Assembly (NCBI GenBank): GCA_943370355.1
Contig: CALRQP020000002.1
Location: 62,001 to 126,000 of the forward strand
From: JADCGM01 sp943370355
GTDB lineage: Bacteria > Pseudomonadota > Alphaproteobacteria > Sphingomonadales > Sphingomonadaceae
Length of the DNA stretch: 64,000 bases
Direction of reading: 5' to 3'
Positions 1 to 8,745 of this stretch are shown here, in pieces. The first letter of the stretch is position 1. The number at the start of each line of letters is the position of its first letter. The position numbers and the translations under genes were made by a program. The notes under the pieces are model-generated. The model worked only from the letters and a program-made list of their open reading frames with translations, was not told the origin of the DNA and did not search any database.

Positions 1-476
1 TGGATGATTGGCTGCTCCATGACCAAAGCCAGCAATGTCGCGAGACGCGGTGAGGCGGCCGCCTCAAGGATCAGTGCATGAAATTGCCGATTGGCTTCGA
101 GAAAAGCGGGGACGTCTGGGTCCTTGGCCTCCACAGCAATCCGGATCGCCTCATTGCAAGCCCGGAGAAGCGTGAGCGACCCAATAGTCAAACGCGTCGC
201 CGCGCGTTCGGCTGCATGCGCCTCCAACATGCCACGCAGCACGAAAGAGTCCTCGATATCGTCCACCGACCAGTCAGCGACAAAGCTGCGCTGAGATCCC
301 GACCGCCTGACCAACAAATCCGATTCGAGACGGCGCAGCGCCTCGCGAACCGGAGTGCGTGACACGCCGCACCGTTCGGCGAGCCGAGTCTCGCCGATCT
401 GCGCGCCCGACGGCAGCTCACCCGACAGGATCATTGCCCTGATCTGCTGATAGGCCCGGTCCGACGCCTTCGACAC
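1..476 (-). CDS. GntR/FadR-family (FCD) transcriptional regulator, C-terminus off the window
   Basis: This is a DNA-binding repressor or activator that usually senses a carboxylic acid. The N-terminal winged helix-turn-helix is clear: AYQQIRAMILSGELPSGAQI, then ETRLAERCGVSRTPVREALR, the signature of GntR proteins. The helical part that follows (VLRGMLEAHAAERAA, then FLEANRQFHALILEAA) matches the start of the FCD ligand domain of the FadR branch. The gene is truncated by the left edge, so only about 158 residues are visible. I chose the GTG at 476 because a GGAG lies 6 nt before it; a TTG at 488 is an in-frame alternative. It is divergent from the TonB receptor at 651, and a palindrome sits between them, so it probably controls that receptor and itself. 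The effector is unknown. Confidence 0.85.
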   Translation of the reverse strand, partial: MSKASDRAYQQIRAMILSGELPSGAQIGETRLAERCGVSRTPVREALRRLESDLLVRRSGSQRSFVADWSVDDIEDSFVLRGMLEAHAAERAATRLTIGSLTLLRACNEAIRIAVEAKDPDVPAFLEANRQFHALILEAAASPRLATLLALVMEQPII

Positions 477-504
477 AGCAGTCTCCAAACCGCTTGACAG
501 TTTT

Positions 505-514
505 TTGTATACAA
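505..514. promoter_or_regulatory. Palindrome TTGTATACAA, candidate GntR operator
   Basis: A perfect 10-bp palindrome lies 29 nt upstream of the GntR start and 136 nt upstream of the TonB receptor start. FCD-type GntR regulators commonly bind short palindromes with a TNGTNNACNA core, and this site fits that core. The T-run just before it (501-506) adds an AT-rich stretch in otherwise GC-rich DNA. Assignment to the adjacent regulator is inference. Confidence 0.5.
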
Positions 515-650
515 TGGAAATTGCGCGGGCAAGTTCATCCGCGCTCGTCTTGGTGGTAGCGGAATTGCTGCAGTTCGATGTTGTGTGCCGTGCGTCCCAA
601 CAGACTTGGCAGCCGCTCCGGCGACTGTCCGCCCTTGCAGGAGCCACCCG

Positions 651-3164
651 ATGCGCGCCACCAAATCTTCGCTGCTGATTGCCGCTGCGACCATTGCGAT
701 GACCCAGTGGACAGGTTCGGCGAGCGCCCAGACCGCCGCGCCAGCTGCGGAGAATGATGAGGAAGCGATTATCGTCACGGCCCGCCGCCAGAGCGAGCGG
801 CTGGTCGACGTGCCTGCCTCGGTCTCGGTGCTCACGGCTGACACGCTGGCAACGACAGGGGCCAATAATGCGCAGGGCTTCGCGCAGCTGACGGCAGGCG
901 TGACGATCGTGACGGGGACAGCCGAAGCCGGCGACACGCAGATCAACATCCGCGGTATCAACGGCGCACGCGATGCCGAGAGTTCGGTCGCGCTCGTCGT
1001 CGATGGCATCCTCAAGACCAACACCGCCGAGCTGAACCAGGTTCAGGGCACGCTCCGCCAGATCGAAATTCTCAAAGGCCCGCAGGGTGCCATCTACGGC
1101 CGCAACGCAGCGGCCGGTGCGATCGTCGTGTCGACGCTGAAGCCCGGCGATCATCTCGAAGGCGCGGTGTCGGCGAGCTATGCGAACGAGCAGACCGTCG
1201 AGACCAGCGCGCATGTCGCAGGGCCAGTCGGCGCGAATGCGGGCTTCGTGCTGTCCGGCTATTACAGCCGCACCGACGGTTTTTACCGCAACGAATTCCT
1301 CAAGCGGAAGGTCGTCGACAACCAGCGCACCGCTTCGATCGACGGCCGTTTTGTCGCCAGCCTCGGCGACGCGACGCAGCTCGACCTCAAGGCGCGCTAT
1401 GCCGACCTGCACGGCGCGTCGATCAACTTCAACAGCTCGTTCCATCTTCCGAACTTCGCGGGAGTCAATCCGGCCTTCTACGAGAACGTCAACAGTCACC
1501 CGTTCCGCTATTATGGCAATATCGTCCCGACCAATGATCAGACATCGTTCGATGTGTCGGCTAAGCTCGACCATGATTTCGGCGCGACCAAATTGACGGC
1601 TTGGGTACTGTATTCGGATGTCGACCAAGATCTCGTCGCCGACGGCACCTCGGCCGATTTTGCACGCTACATCAGCGCGGCGCAGCCGGCAGGCGCGACC
1701 GCCGTCAACAAATGCTTCGCGAGCACCGCTGCGCTGACCGGCTTCAAGGTCAATCAGCCGGGCTTCATCGGTGCGATCCCCGTGCCCTTCATTTTCGCGC
1801 CCGCCAACGGCTCGACCTTTGGTGCCTATTCACCGACGACCTGCGACGGCACCCAGTACCAGCTGCGCAAGCAGAGCGACATCAGCGGTGAAGTGCGGCT
1901 CGCGTCGAACGGTGACGGCCCGGCGACCTGGGTGCTCGGTGCCTATCTCCTGCACATCGACCGGACGACGGGGGTCAGCCTCGGGGCCGACACCGGCGCG
2001 GGCGTGACGCGTCAGCTTTACAACGGTCCGACCAGCAGCAACCCGACGTCGCTGCTCGTCGCCGACAAGTTCAAGACCAATGTCTACGCCGCCTTCGGGT
2101 CGGTCGACTATAAGGTCAGCGACCAACTGTCGGGTGGCCTCGCGCTGCGCTACGACATCGAGGACCGCTCGGCGAACAGCATCGTGCCGACCGCCACCGA
2201 CCCCTTCACCGGCGGCCCCATCAACCCCGGCCAGGCATTCGGCGCGCTGAAGCCACAGTCGAAGACCTTCCACCAGCTTGAGCCCAAAGTCTCGCTGTCT
2301 TGGAAGCCGTCCGACAGCACCAATGTCTACGCAAACTGGGGCATCGGTTTCAAATCGGGCGGGTTCAACAACCAGGGCTCGTCGACGATCGTGAACCAGA
2401 ACTTCAACGCCTTCATCGGCGCGGGAGTCACGATCAACGATCAGTTCCGCAAGGAAGTGTCACGCGCGCTCGAAGTCGGCATCAAAGGCGCGGCGTTCGA
2501 CGACCGCATCACCTTCGACCTCGCCGGCTATCACACGATCATCGACGACATGCAGTTTTTCGAATTCTTCGTCGGCAGCTTCGGCCTACTGCGTGTCGTG
2601 TCGAACATCGACAAGGTCCGCGTCGATGGTGCGGAACTCAACGTGACCGCCAAGGTCGTGCAGGGCTGGAAGGTGTTCGGCTCGTTCAACGTGACCGACA
2701 GCAAGATCAAGGCGAACAGCTCGCGGCCTTACACAGTCGGCAACAAGTCGCCCTACACCGCCGACTACACGTTGAACCTCGGTTCGCAGATGAATTTCCC
2801 GGTCAGCAAGTCGCTCGAAGCGCTGCTGCGCGTCGACTATCGCCTGACCGGCCCGACCTGGTTCCACACCGTGCAGAACCAGACCCGCCCGACTTTGTTC
2901 TCAGGCCTGCTGCCGATCTCGGCACTGGCGCTGCCGGCCGTCGTCGGCAACGCCAAATATGATGTGGCGCGGCGCAACAAATTCGGCGTGCTCAACCTGC
3001 GCGCCGGTCTTGGCGGCGGTAATTGGGATCTCGCGGTGTTCGCCGAAAATGTCCTCGACAAGAAATATCTGAACGAGGTCATCCCGGCCCCCGAATTCGG
3101 CGGCTCGTTCATCTCGCCAGGCGGTCGCCGTCTTGTCGGCGTGGAAGGCAAATTCCGCTTTTAG
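651..3164 (+). CDS. TonB-dependent outer-membrane receptor
   Basis: Outer-membrane active transporter, 837 aa, energised by TonB-ExbBD. The signal peptide (MRATKSSLLIAAATIAMTQW, ending ASAQ) is followed by a TonB-box-like stretch EEAIIVTARR. The plug domain shows the usual QINIRGINGARD and EILKGPQGAIYGRNAAAGAI motifs, and the protein ends in an aromatic residue (KFRF), as beta-barrels do. An upstream in-frame ATG at 585 would add 22 residues before the signal peptide; the ATG at 651 has AGGAG 7 nt upstream and is preferred. The type is the sphingomonad receptor often annotated as a siderophore or sucrose receptor but commonly tied to catabolic substrates. The substrate is unknown; divergence from a GntR/FCD regulator hints at an organic acid or aromatic rather than iron. 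Confidence 0.92.
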   Translation: MRATKSSLLIAAATIAMTQWTGSASAQTAAPAAENDEEAIIVTARRQSERLVDVPASVSVLTADTLATTGANNAQGFAQLTAGVTIVTGTAEAGDTQINIRGINGARDAESSVALVVDGILKTNTAELNQVQGTLRQIEILKGPQGAIYGRNAAAGAIVVSTLKPGDHLEGAVSASYANEQTVETSAHVAGPVGANAGFVLSGYYSRTDGFYRNEFLKRKVVDNQRTASIDGRFVASLGDATQLDLKARYADLHGASINFNSSFHLPNFAGVNPAFYENVNSHPFRYYGNIVPTNDQTSFDVSAKLDHDFGATKLTAWVLYSDVDQDLVADGTSADFARYISAAQPAGATAVNKCFASTAALTGFKVNQPGFIGAIPVPFIFAPANGSTFGAYSPTTCDGTQYQLRKQSDISGEVRLASNGDGPATWVLGAYLLHIDRTTGVSLGADTGAGVTRQLYNGPTSSNPTSLLVADKFKTNVYAAFGSVDYKVSDQLSGGLALRYDIEDRSANSIVPTATDPFTGGPINPGQAFGALKPQSKTFHQLEPKVSLSWKPSDSTNVYANWGIGFKSGGFNNQGSSTIVNQNFNAFIGAGVTINDQFRKEVSRALEVGIKGAAFDDRITFDLAGYHTIIDDMQFFEFFVGSFGLLRVVSNIDKVRVDGAELNVTAKVVQGWKVFGSFNVTDSKIKANSSRPYTVGNKSPYTADYTLNLGSQMNFPVSKSLEALLRVDYRLTGPTWFHTVQNQTRPTLFSGLLPISALALPAVVGNAKYDVARRNKFGVLNLRAGLGGGNWDLAVFAENVLDKKYLNEVIPAPEFGGSFISPGGRRLVGVEGKFRF

Positions 3165-3173
3165 GGCGGGATT

Positions 3174-3223
3174 GCCCGGCCGCAGCCGGGCGCTCGGCCG
3201 CGCCCCAGTATCTGGGGGCGGCC
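3174..3223 (+). terminator. Two GC-rich hairpins after the TonB receptor
   Basis: GCCCGGC-CGCA-GCCGGGC (3174-3191) is followed by a second, longer stem (GGCCGCGCCCCAG pairing with CTGGGGGCGGCC, one bulge, 3196-3223). Both start within 60 nt of the receptor stop. There is no T-tract, so this is at best a terminator of the non-canonical stem type or an mRNA 3'-end stabiliser. Confidence 0.35.
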
Positions 3224-3268
3224 TAGGATAGCGCACACGGCCCATCGAGTTCCGTTTCCGCCGATCAT

Positions 3269-3282
3269 TTGATCGAGGTCAA
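3269..3282. promoter_or_regulatory. Fnr/FixK box upstream of ccoN
   Basis: TTGATCGAGGTCAA matches the Fnr consensus TTGAT-N4-ATCAA with one mismatch. It sits inside a wider dyad (CCGATCATT at 3261-3269 with AATGATCGG at 3281-3289). The centre is about 64 nt from the chosen ccoN start, compatible with class II activation and a short leader. The cognate regulator is probably the Fnr encoded at 13471. Confidence 0.8.
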
Positions 3283-3339
3283 TGATCGGCCGCGCGGCGA
3301 AGCGCACACCCCCCGCATCTGATGCAGGGGCACGTCCAA

Positions 3340-4995
3340 ATGATTGAAGTGGTGGCAAAAGCCGGATTGTGGTTCGTAGCCGCGATTCTCGCGCTTGCGG
3401 CGGCGGTCGGGGCTGCCGACCAGGGATTTGCGGTTCACATGACGATCGTGTGCTTTGCGGCTTTGCTCGCGGCCGGCACGACGCTGATCCGCGCCGACTT
3501 CGCGGTGGTGGCAGGCCTCAAGCCGCCGCCCGAGCTTGGCAGCCGCTATGATGACGAGGTCATCCGCTGGGGCGTGATCGCCACGGTGTTCTGGGGCGTC
3601 GTCGGCCTGCTCGTCGGGCTGGTCATCGCGCTGCAGCTGTCCTTCCCGCTGCTCAACCTGCATTATGAGTTCACAACCTTCGGCCGCCTGCGCCCGCTGC
3701 ACACATCGGCGGTGATCTTCGCCTTCGGCGGTAATGCGCTCATCGCGACGAGCTTCTACATCGTCCAGCGTACCTGCCGCGCGCGCCTTGCCTTCCCGTC
3801 GCTCGCGCGTTTCGTGTTCTGGGGTTATCAGCTGTTCATCGTGCTGGCCGCGACCGGCTATCTGATGGGCGTCACCGAGGGCCGCGAATATGCTGAGCCC
3901 GAATGGTACGTCGACATCTGGCTGACCATCGTCTGGGTCACCTACCTGCTCGTCTTCGGCGGCACGATCCTCCGCCGGCACGAGCCGCACATCTACGTCG
4001 CCAACTGGTTCTACCTCGCCTTCATCATTACGGTCGCGATGCTGCACCTCGTCAACAACATGACGGTGCCGGTGTCCTTCCTCGGCTCCAAATCCTATTC
4101 GGCCTTCTCGGGCGTGCAGGATGCGCTGACACAGTGGTGGTACGGCCATAATGCGGTCGGCTTCTTCCTGACCGCCGGCTTCCTCGGCATGATGTATTAT
4201 TTCGTGCCGAAGCAGGCCGAGCGCCCGGTCTACAGCTACCGGCTGTCAATCGTGCACTTCTGGTCGCTGATCTTCCTCTACATCTGGGCGGGTCCGCATC
4301 ATCTCCACTACACGGCGCTACCCGATTGGGCGCAGACGCTCGGCATGGTGTTCTCGGTGATGCTGTGGATGCCGAGCTGGGGCGGCATGATTAACGGCCT
4401 GATGACGCTCAACGGTGCCTGGGACAAGATCCGCACCGATCCGCTGATCCGCATGATGGTGCTGGCGCTGGCCTTCTACGGCATGTCGACGTTCGAAGGT
4501 CCGATGATGTCGATCAAGTCGGTCAATTCGCTCAGCCATTACACCGACTGGACTATCGGCCATGTCCATTCCGGCGCGCTCGGCTGGAACGGCATGATCA
4601 CCTTCGCGGCGCTCTATTATATGACGCCGCGGCTGTGGGGGCGGACCCGGCTCTATTCGCTGCGCCTCGTCAACACCCACTTCTGGCTCGCGACGCTCGG
4701 CATCGTTCTCTACGTCTCGTCGATGTGGGTTGCCGGCATCACCCAGGGGCTCATGTGGCGCGAATATGGCTCGGACGGCTATCTCGTGTACGCCTTCGCC
4801 GAGGTCGTGAAGGCCATGCACCCCTATTATCTGATCCGTGCGACGGGCGGCCTGCTTTACCTGTGCGGCTCGCTGGTCATGGCCTGGAACATCGCGATGA
4901 CCATCCGGGGCAAGCTCCGCGATGAGGCCCCCATGTCTTCGCCCGCCTTCGATCCGGCCCGCGACCACCCGCTCCAGCCCGCAATCGCCGCGTAA
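3340..4995 (+). CDS. ccoN: cbb3-type cytochrome c oxidase subunit I (CcoN)
   Basis: Catalytic subunit of the high-affinity cbb3 oxidase in the cytoplasmic membrane; it reduces O2 to water at heme b3/CuB and pumps protons. Visible landmarks are LHTSAVIFAFGG (low-spin heme ligand), WWYGHNAVGF (CuB His), AGPHHLHYTALPDW (two CuB His) and HVHSGALGWNG (heme b/b3 ligands). The protein is about 551 aa, with two extra hydrophobic segments before the core, longer than minimal CcoN. An ATG at 3322 is in frame, but the ATG at 3340 has AGGGG 9 nt upstream. It is first in the ccoNOQP-GHIS run and preceded by an Fnr box, so it is expected to be induced at low oxygen. Confidence 0.96.
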   Translation: MIEVVAKAGLWFVAAILALAAAVGAADQGFAVHMTIVCFAALLAAGTTLIRADFAVVAGLKPPPELGSRYDDEVIRWGVIATVFWGVVGLLVGLVIALQLSFPLLNLHYEFTTFGRLRPLHTSAVIFAFGGNALIATSFYIVQRTCRARLAFPSLARFVFWGYQLFIVLAATGYLMGVTEGREYAEPEWYVDIWLTIVWVTYLLVFGGTILRRHEPHIYVANWFYLAFIITVAMLHLVNNMTVPVSFLGSKSYSAFSGVQDALTQWWYGHNAVGFFLTAGFLGMMYYFVPKQAERPVYSYRLSIVHFWSLIFLYIWAGPHHLHYTALPDWAQTLGMVFSVMLWMPSWGGMINGLMTLNGAWDKIRTDPLIRMMVLALAFYGMSTFEGPMMSIKSVNSLSHYTDWTIGHVHSGALGWNGMITFAALYYMTPRLWGRTRLYSLRLVNTHFWLATLGIVLYVSSMWVAGITQGLMWREYGSDGYLVYAFAEVVKAMHPYYLIRATGGLLYLCGSLVMAWNIAMTIRGKLRDEAPMSSPAFDPARDHPLQPAIAA

Positions 4996-5007
4996 GGAAA
5001 CCGCATC

Positions 5008-5742
5008 ATGGCAACGCCCTTCGCACGTCACAAAGTCATCGAGCGCAACATCACGCTGCTCGCCGTGCTGTCGCTCGTCGCGGTCGCCATCGGCGGCATC
5101 GTCGAGATCGCGCCGCTGTTCTGGATCGACTCCACCGTCGTCAAGGTCGAGGGCATCCGCCCCTACACGCCGCTCGAACAGGCCGGCCGCGACATCTACA
5201 TTCGCGAGGGCTGCTATGGCTGCCACAGCCAGATGATCCGCCCGTTCCGCGATGAGGTCGAACGCTATGGCCATTACAGCCTCGCGTCGGAGAGTATGTA
5301 CGACCATCCGTTCCAATGGGGCTCGAAGCGCACCGGGCCGGATCTCGCCCGCGTCGGCGCGCGCTACTCGGACGAATGGCATGTCCAGCATCTGAAGGAC
5401 CCGCGCGCCGTGGTGCCCGAGTCGATCATGCCGCCTTACGCCTTCCTCGCCGAGCATGACCTCGACACAAGCAATGAGGCCGGACATCTGGTCGCGCTGA
5501 GCCGCGTCGGCGTGCCCTACACCAAGGACGATATCGCCAAGGCCGAGGCTGACCTGAAATCGCAGGCCGATCCCGAGGCGGACAACGCCGACCTGCTCAA
5601 ACGCTATCCGAGGGCGCAGGCGCGCGACTTCGACGGCGACCCCAAGCGGCTGACCGAGATGGACGCGCTGGTCGCCTATCTCCAAGTGCTCGGCACCTTC
5701 GTCGACTTCAACGCCGCCGGTCCGCAGGAGAAGGTGAAATGA
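5008..5742 (+). CDS. ccoO: cbb3 oxidase monoheme cytochrome c subunit (CcoO)
   Basis: Membrane-anchored monoheme cytochrome that passes electrons from CcoP to CcoN. An N-terminal membrane helix (about residues 15-38) is followed by the heme motif CYGCH at residues 69-73 (EGCYGCHSQMIRPF), and GPDLARVGARYSDEWHVQHL and ESIMPPYAFL (Met ligand) are typical of CcoO. Length 244 aa is normal. It lies 12 nt after ccoN with AAGGA as ribosome-binding site, and its stop overlaps the ccoQ start by 4 nt. Confidence 0.96.
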   Translation: MATPFARHKVIERNITLLAVLSLVAVAIGGIVEIAPLFWIDSTVVKVEGIRPYTPLEQAGRDIYIREGCYGCHSQMIRPFRDEVERYGHYSLASESMYDHPFQWGSKRTGPDLARVGARYSDEWHVQHLKDPRAVVPESIMPPYAFLAEHDLDTSNEAGHLVALSRVGVPYTKDDIAKAEADLKSQADPEADNADLLKRYPRAQARDFDGDPKRLTEMDALVAYLQVLGTFVDFNAAGPQEKVK

Positions 5743-5903
5743 GCTACGATGAGCTCCGCCACCTCGCCGACAGCTACGGCCTGATCATGATGGGCGTGCT
5801 GTTCGTGCTGTTCATCGGCTGGACCTTCCGGCCCGGCGCGGGGCGCGCCCATGCGCATGCCAGCAACATGATCTTCGAGGAAGAGGACCACAGCCATGGT
5901 TGA
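5739..5903 (+). CDS. ccoQ: cbb3 oxidase small subunit (CcoQ/FixQ)
   Basis: A 54-residue single-span membrane protein: MSYDELRHLADSYGLIMMGV, then VLFIGWTFRPGAG, then an acidic tail EEEDHSHG. CcoQ stabilises the assembled cbb3 complex in other bacteria. The start overlaps the ccoO stop in an ATGA, and the stop overlaps ccoP by 8 nt. Size, position between ccoO and ccoP, and the FxPG after the helix support the call. Confidence 0.93.
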   Translation: MSYDELRHLADSYGLIMMGVLFVLFIGWTFRPGAGRAHAHASNMIFEEEDHSHG

Positions 5904-6849
5904 TCGCAAACGCGTCGATGAAGCGACCGGCACCTCGACCGTCGGCCATGAATGGGACGGGATCGAAGAGCTCGACACGCCGATGCCGCGCTGGTGGCTG
6001 TACACACTCTACGGCTGCATCGCCTTCGCATTGGTCTATGTCGTGTTGTACCCGGCAATCCCGATGGCAAACCGCGCCTCGGCCGGCGTGCTCGGCTGGT
6101 CGAGCCACGGCCAGCTCGACGCCGAAATGGCCAAGGAAATCGCGCGCCGTGCACCGGTCCGGCTGGCGATCGCAAAGCTGCCGATCGAACAGCTGCCCGC
6201 GAACGCCGCTCTGCTGCACGAGGCGGAAGAAGGCGGCAAATCCGCGTTCAAGGTCCACTGCGTCCAGTGCCACGGCTCGGGCGCGGCGGGCAGCAAGGGC
6301 TATCCCAACCTCAACGACGACGACTGGCTGTGGGGCGGCGACATCGTCGCGATCAACACGACGCTGACCAACGGTGTGCGGGTTCCGGGCAACGACAATA
6401 CGCGCGTCTCGCAGATGCCGGCCTTCGGGCGCGACGGCATCCTGCAGCCGGCCCAGATCGCCGACCTCGTCTCCTATGTCCGCAGCCTATCGGGCCTCGG
6501 CAAGCTGGACGCGTCGGCGCAGCGCGGCGCGCCGCTATTCGCAACCAACTGCGCGGTCTGTCACCGGCCGCAGGGCAAGGGCAATCGCGAGGTCGGTGCA
6601 CCGAATCTCAGCGACGGCATCTGGCTCTATGGCGGCGACCGCGCGACGCTGACCGAGACGATCACCAACGCGCGCGGCGGCGTCATGCCGGCCTGGGGCG
6701 GCGTGCTCGACCCGGTGACGATCAAGATGCTTGCCGCCTATGTCCATTCGCTGGGCGGCGGCGAGGCGCTGCCGCAAACCCTGCCGCCTGCCGCCACCGA
6801 GCAACAGGTCGCTGCCGCGGCCACGCCGGCCAGCCATGTCACGAATTGA
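5896..6849 (+). CDS. ccoP: cbb3 oxidase diheme cytochrome c subunit (CcoP)
   Basis: Diheme cytochrome that accepts electrons from soluble or bc1-linked cytochromes and feeds CcoO. It has 317 aa. The N-terminal motif HEWDGIEELDTPMPRWWLYT is characteristic, followed by one membrane helix (about 36-55). Two heme c sites are visible, CVQCH at 122-126 and CAVCH at 219-223, each with a downstream Met region (SQMPAFG, GVMPAWGG). The tail is Ala/Pro-rich. The 3' end overlaps ccoG by 14 nt. Confidence 0.96.
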   Translation: MVDRKRVDEATGTSTVGHEWDGIEELDTPMPRWWLYTLYGCIAFALVYVVLYPAIPMANRASAGVLGWSSHGQLDAEMAKEIARRAPVRLAIAKLPIEQLPANAALLHEAEEGGKSAFKVHCVQCHGSGAAGSKGYPNLNDDDWLWGGDIVAINTTLTNGVRVPGNDNTRVSQMPAFGRDGILQPAQIADLVSYVRSLSGLGKLDASAQRGAPLFATNCAVCHRPQGKGNREVGAPNLSDGIWLYGGDRATLTETITNARGGVMPAWGGVLDPVTIKMLAAYVHSLGGGEALPQTLPPAATEQQVAAAATPASHVTN

Positions 6850-8290
6850 GGATCTCGCCGGGCCCCGCCAGCAATTCTTCGAGGCCCGGCGGAAGGTCTT
6901 TCCCCGTCAAATCGACGGACCCTTCCGCCGATTCAAATGGCTGGTCATGGCCGTTACGCTAGCCATCTATTATGTGACGCCGTGGCTGCGCTGGGATCGC
7001 GGCCCTTATGCGCCGGATCAGGCCGTGCTCGTCGATCTCGCGCACCGCCGCTTTTACATGGCATCGATCGAAATCTGGCCGCACGAATTCTATTATGTCG
7101 CGGGCCTGCTGATCATGGCCGGCGTCGGCCTGTTCCTCGTCACCTCGGCGGTCGGCCGGGCCTGGTGCGGCTATGCCTGCCCGCAGACCGTCTGGACCGA
7201 CCTGTTCGTGCATGTCGAACGCTGGATCGACGGCGACCGCAATGCACAGATGCGGCTGCTGAACGCGCCTTGGTCGCTGGACAAGATCACCCGCCGGGTT
7301 GCCAAACATGCGATCTGGCTGGCGATCGCCGCGGCGACCGGCGGCGCGTGGATCTTCTATTTCGCAGATGCCCCAACGCTGGCCCGGCAGCTTGCTGACG
7401 GCAGCGCGCCCTTTGTCGCCTATGCGACGATCGCGGTGCTGACCGCCACGACCTACACGCTCGGCGGGCTGATGCGCGAGCAGGTCTGCATCTACATGTG
7501 CCCCTGGCCGCGCATCCAGAGCGCGATGCTCGACGAACAGTCGCTGGTCGTCACCTACAAGGAGGCGCGGGGCGAGCCGCGGACCCACGGCGTCAAGCGC
7601 ACCGCGGACATCGAGCATGGCGACTGCATCGACTGCAATGCCTGCGTCGCCGTCTGCCCGACCGGCATCGACATCCGTGAAGGACCGCAGATCGGCTGCA
7701 TCACCTGCGGCCTGTGCATCGATGCCTGCGACCGGGTTATGGCGAACATCGGCCGGCCGGCGAAGCTCATTGGTTACACCACTTTGGCCGACGCCAAACT
7801 CGAAGCGGCTGGCAAGCCGGCAAAGCCCGCGCTGAAACGGCTGCTGCGTCCGCGCTCGGTCATCTATCTCGCCGTCTGGTCGAGCATCGGTGCAGCCATG
7901 CTGTTCTCGCTCGGCACGCGCACCCGCGTCGACCTTAGCGTCGGGCGCGACCGCAATCCGGTCTGGGTACGCCTGTCCGACGGGCACATCCGCAACAGCT
8001 TCACCGTCAAGATCCGCAACATGGAGAGCCGCCCGCGCCGCATGGAGATCGCGATCACCGGATTGCCGCAGGCGGTGCTGTGGACCGAACAGGGCAGCCG
8101 CGCCAAGGCCGGCACCACGCTGACCCTCACCGCGCCGCCCGACCAGGTCGTAAAGACCCGCCTGTTCGTCGCTGCACCGGCCCAAGGCCCCGAGCTTTCC
8201 GATTTTGACTTCACCCTCACCGCACTCGATCGCGAGGGCGGCCATGACAATGATGCCACCGTGTTCGAACGGCCGGAGACAGACGAATGA
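6836..8290 (+). CDS. ccoG: cbb3 oxidase accessory protein CcoG (polyferredoxin-type)
   Basis: Membrane iron-sulfur protein of the RdxA/FixG family, thought to supply reduced copper during cbb3 assembly. The ATG at 6836 lies inside ccoP and gives 484 aa. The start MSRIEDLAGPRQQFFEARRK continues into KVFPRQIDGPFRRFKW, typical of the family. Several membrane helices follow with GRAWCGYACPQTVWTDLF, then two 4Fe-4S clusters (CIDCNACVAVCPTG and CITCGLCIDACD, about residues 262-302), a further helix and an Ig-like periplasmic C-terminus. It overlaps ccoH by 4 nt. Confidence 0.94.
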   Translation: MSRIEDLAGPRQQFFEARRKVFPRQIDGPFRRFKWLVMAVTLAIYYVTPWLRWDRGPYAPDQAVLVDLAHRRFYMASIEIWPHEFYYVAGLLIMAGVGLFLVTSAVGRAWCGYACPQTVWTDLFVHVERWIDGDRNAQMRLLNAPWSLDKITRRVAKHAIWLAIAAATGGAWIFYFADAPTLARQLADGSAPFVAYATIAVLTATTYTLGGLMREQVCIYMCPWPRIQSAMLDEQSLVVTYKEARGEPRTHGVKRTADIEHGDCIDCNACVAVCPTGIDIREGPQIGCITCGLCIDACDRVMANIGRPAKLIGYTTLADAKLEAAGKPAKPALKRLLRPRSVIYLAVWSSIGAAMLFSLGTRTRVDLSVGRDRNPVWVRLSDGHIRNSFTVKIRNMESRPRRMEIAITGLPQAVLWTEQGSRAKAGTTLTLTAPPDQVVKTRLFVAAPAQGPELSDFDFTLTALDREGGHDNDATVFERPETDE

Positions 8291-8745
8291 CCCGTACCTT
8301 CACCGGCCGCCATATGGCGGCGACCATGATCGGCTTCTTCGGCATCGTCATCGCCGTCAACTTCCTGATGGCCGATTATGCGGTCAGCACCTTCAGCGGC
8401 ACCGTCGTCGAGAACAGCTATGTCGCAAGCCAGGAATTCAATGGCTGGCTCGCCAAGGCGCGCGCGCAGAAGGCGCTGGGCTGGACTGCTAAAGCCTCGG
8501 TCGATGGCACCCGCCATGTGCAGATCGTCGCGCGCGACGCCGCCGGACCGCTGGCCAGTGCGAAGGTGACCGCGCTGGCGCTGCATCCGCTCGGCCGCGA
8601 GCCCGACCGCGCGCTGACGTTTGTCAACACCGGCGGCGGCCGGTTCGTCTCGACGACTCCCCTGCCCGCCGGCCGCTATCTGCTGCAGATCGGTGTCCGT
8701 AGCGGCGGGCATGCCGCGCGCTTCGATGATCAGGTGCCTGCTTGA
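8287..8745 (+). CDS. ccoH: cbb3 oxidase accessory protein CcoH (FixH)
   Basis: A 152-aa protein with one N-terminal membrane helix (MIGFFGIVIAVNFLMADYAV) and a periplasmic domain, required for cbb3 assembly in relatives. The motif FSGTVVENSYVASQEFN is strongly conserved in FixH. It sits in the standard place between ccoG and ccoI, with 4-nt overlaps on both sides. Confidence 0.92.
   Translation: MTRTFTGRHMAATMIGFFGIVIAVNFLMADYAVSTFSGTVVENSYVASQEFNGWLAKARAQKALGWTAKASVDGTRHVQIVARDAAGPLASAKVTALALHPLGREPDRALTFVNTGGGRFVSTTPLPAGRYLLQIGVRSGGHAARFDDQVPA

Noticed and set aside
4318..5685. 455-codon minus-strand frame opposite ccoN and ccoO
   Set aside because: Antisense shadow of well-conserved oxidase subunits.
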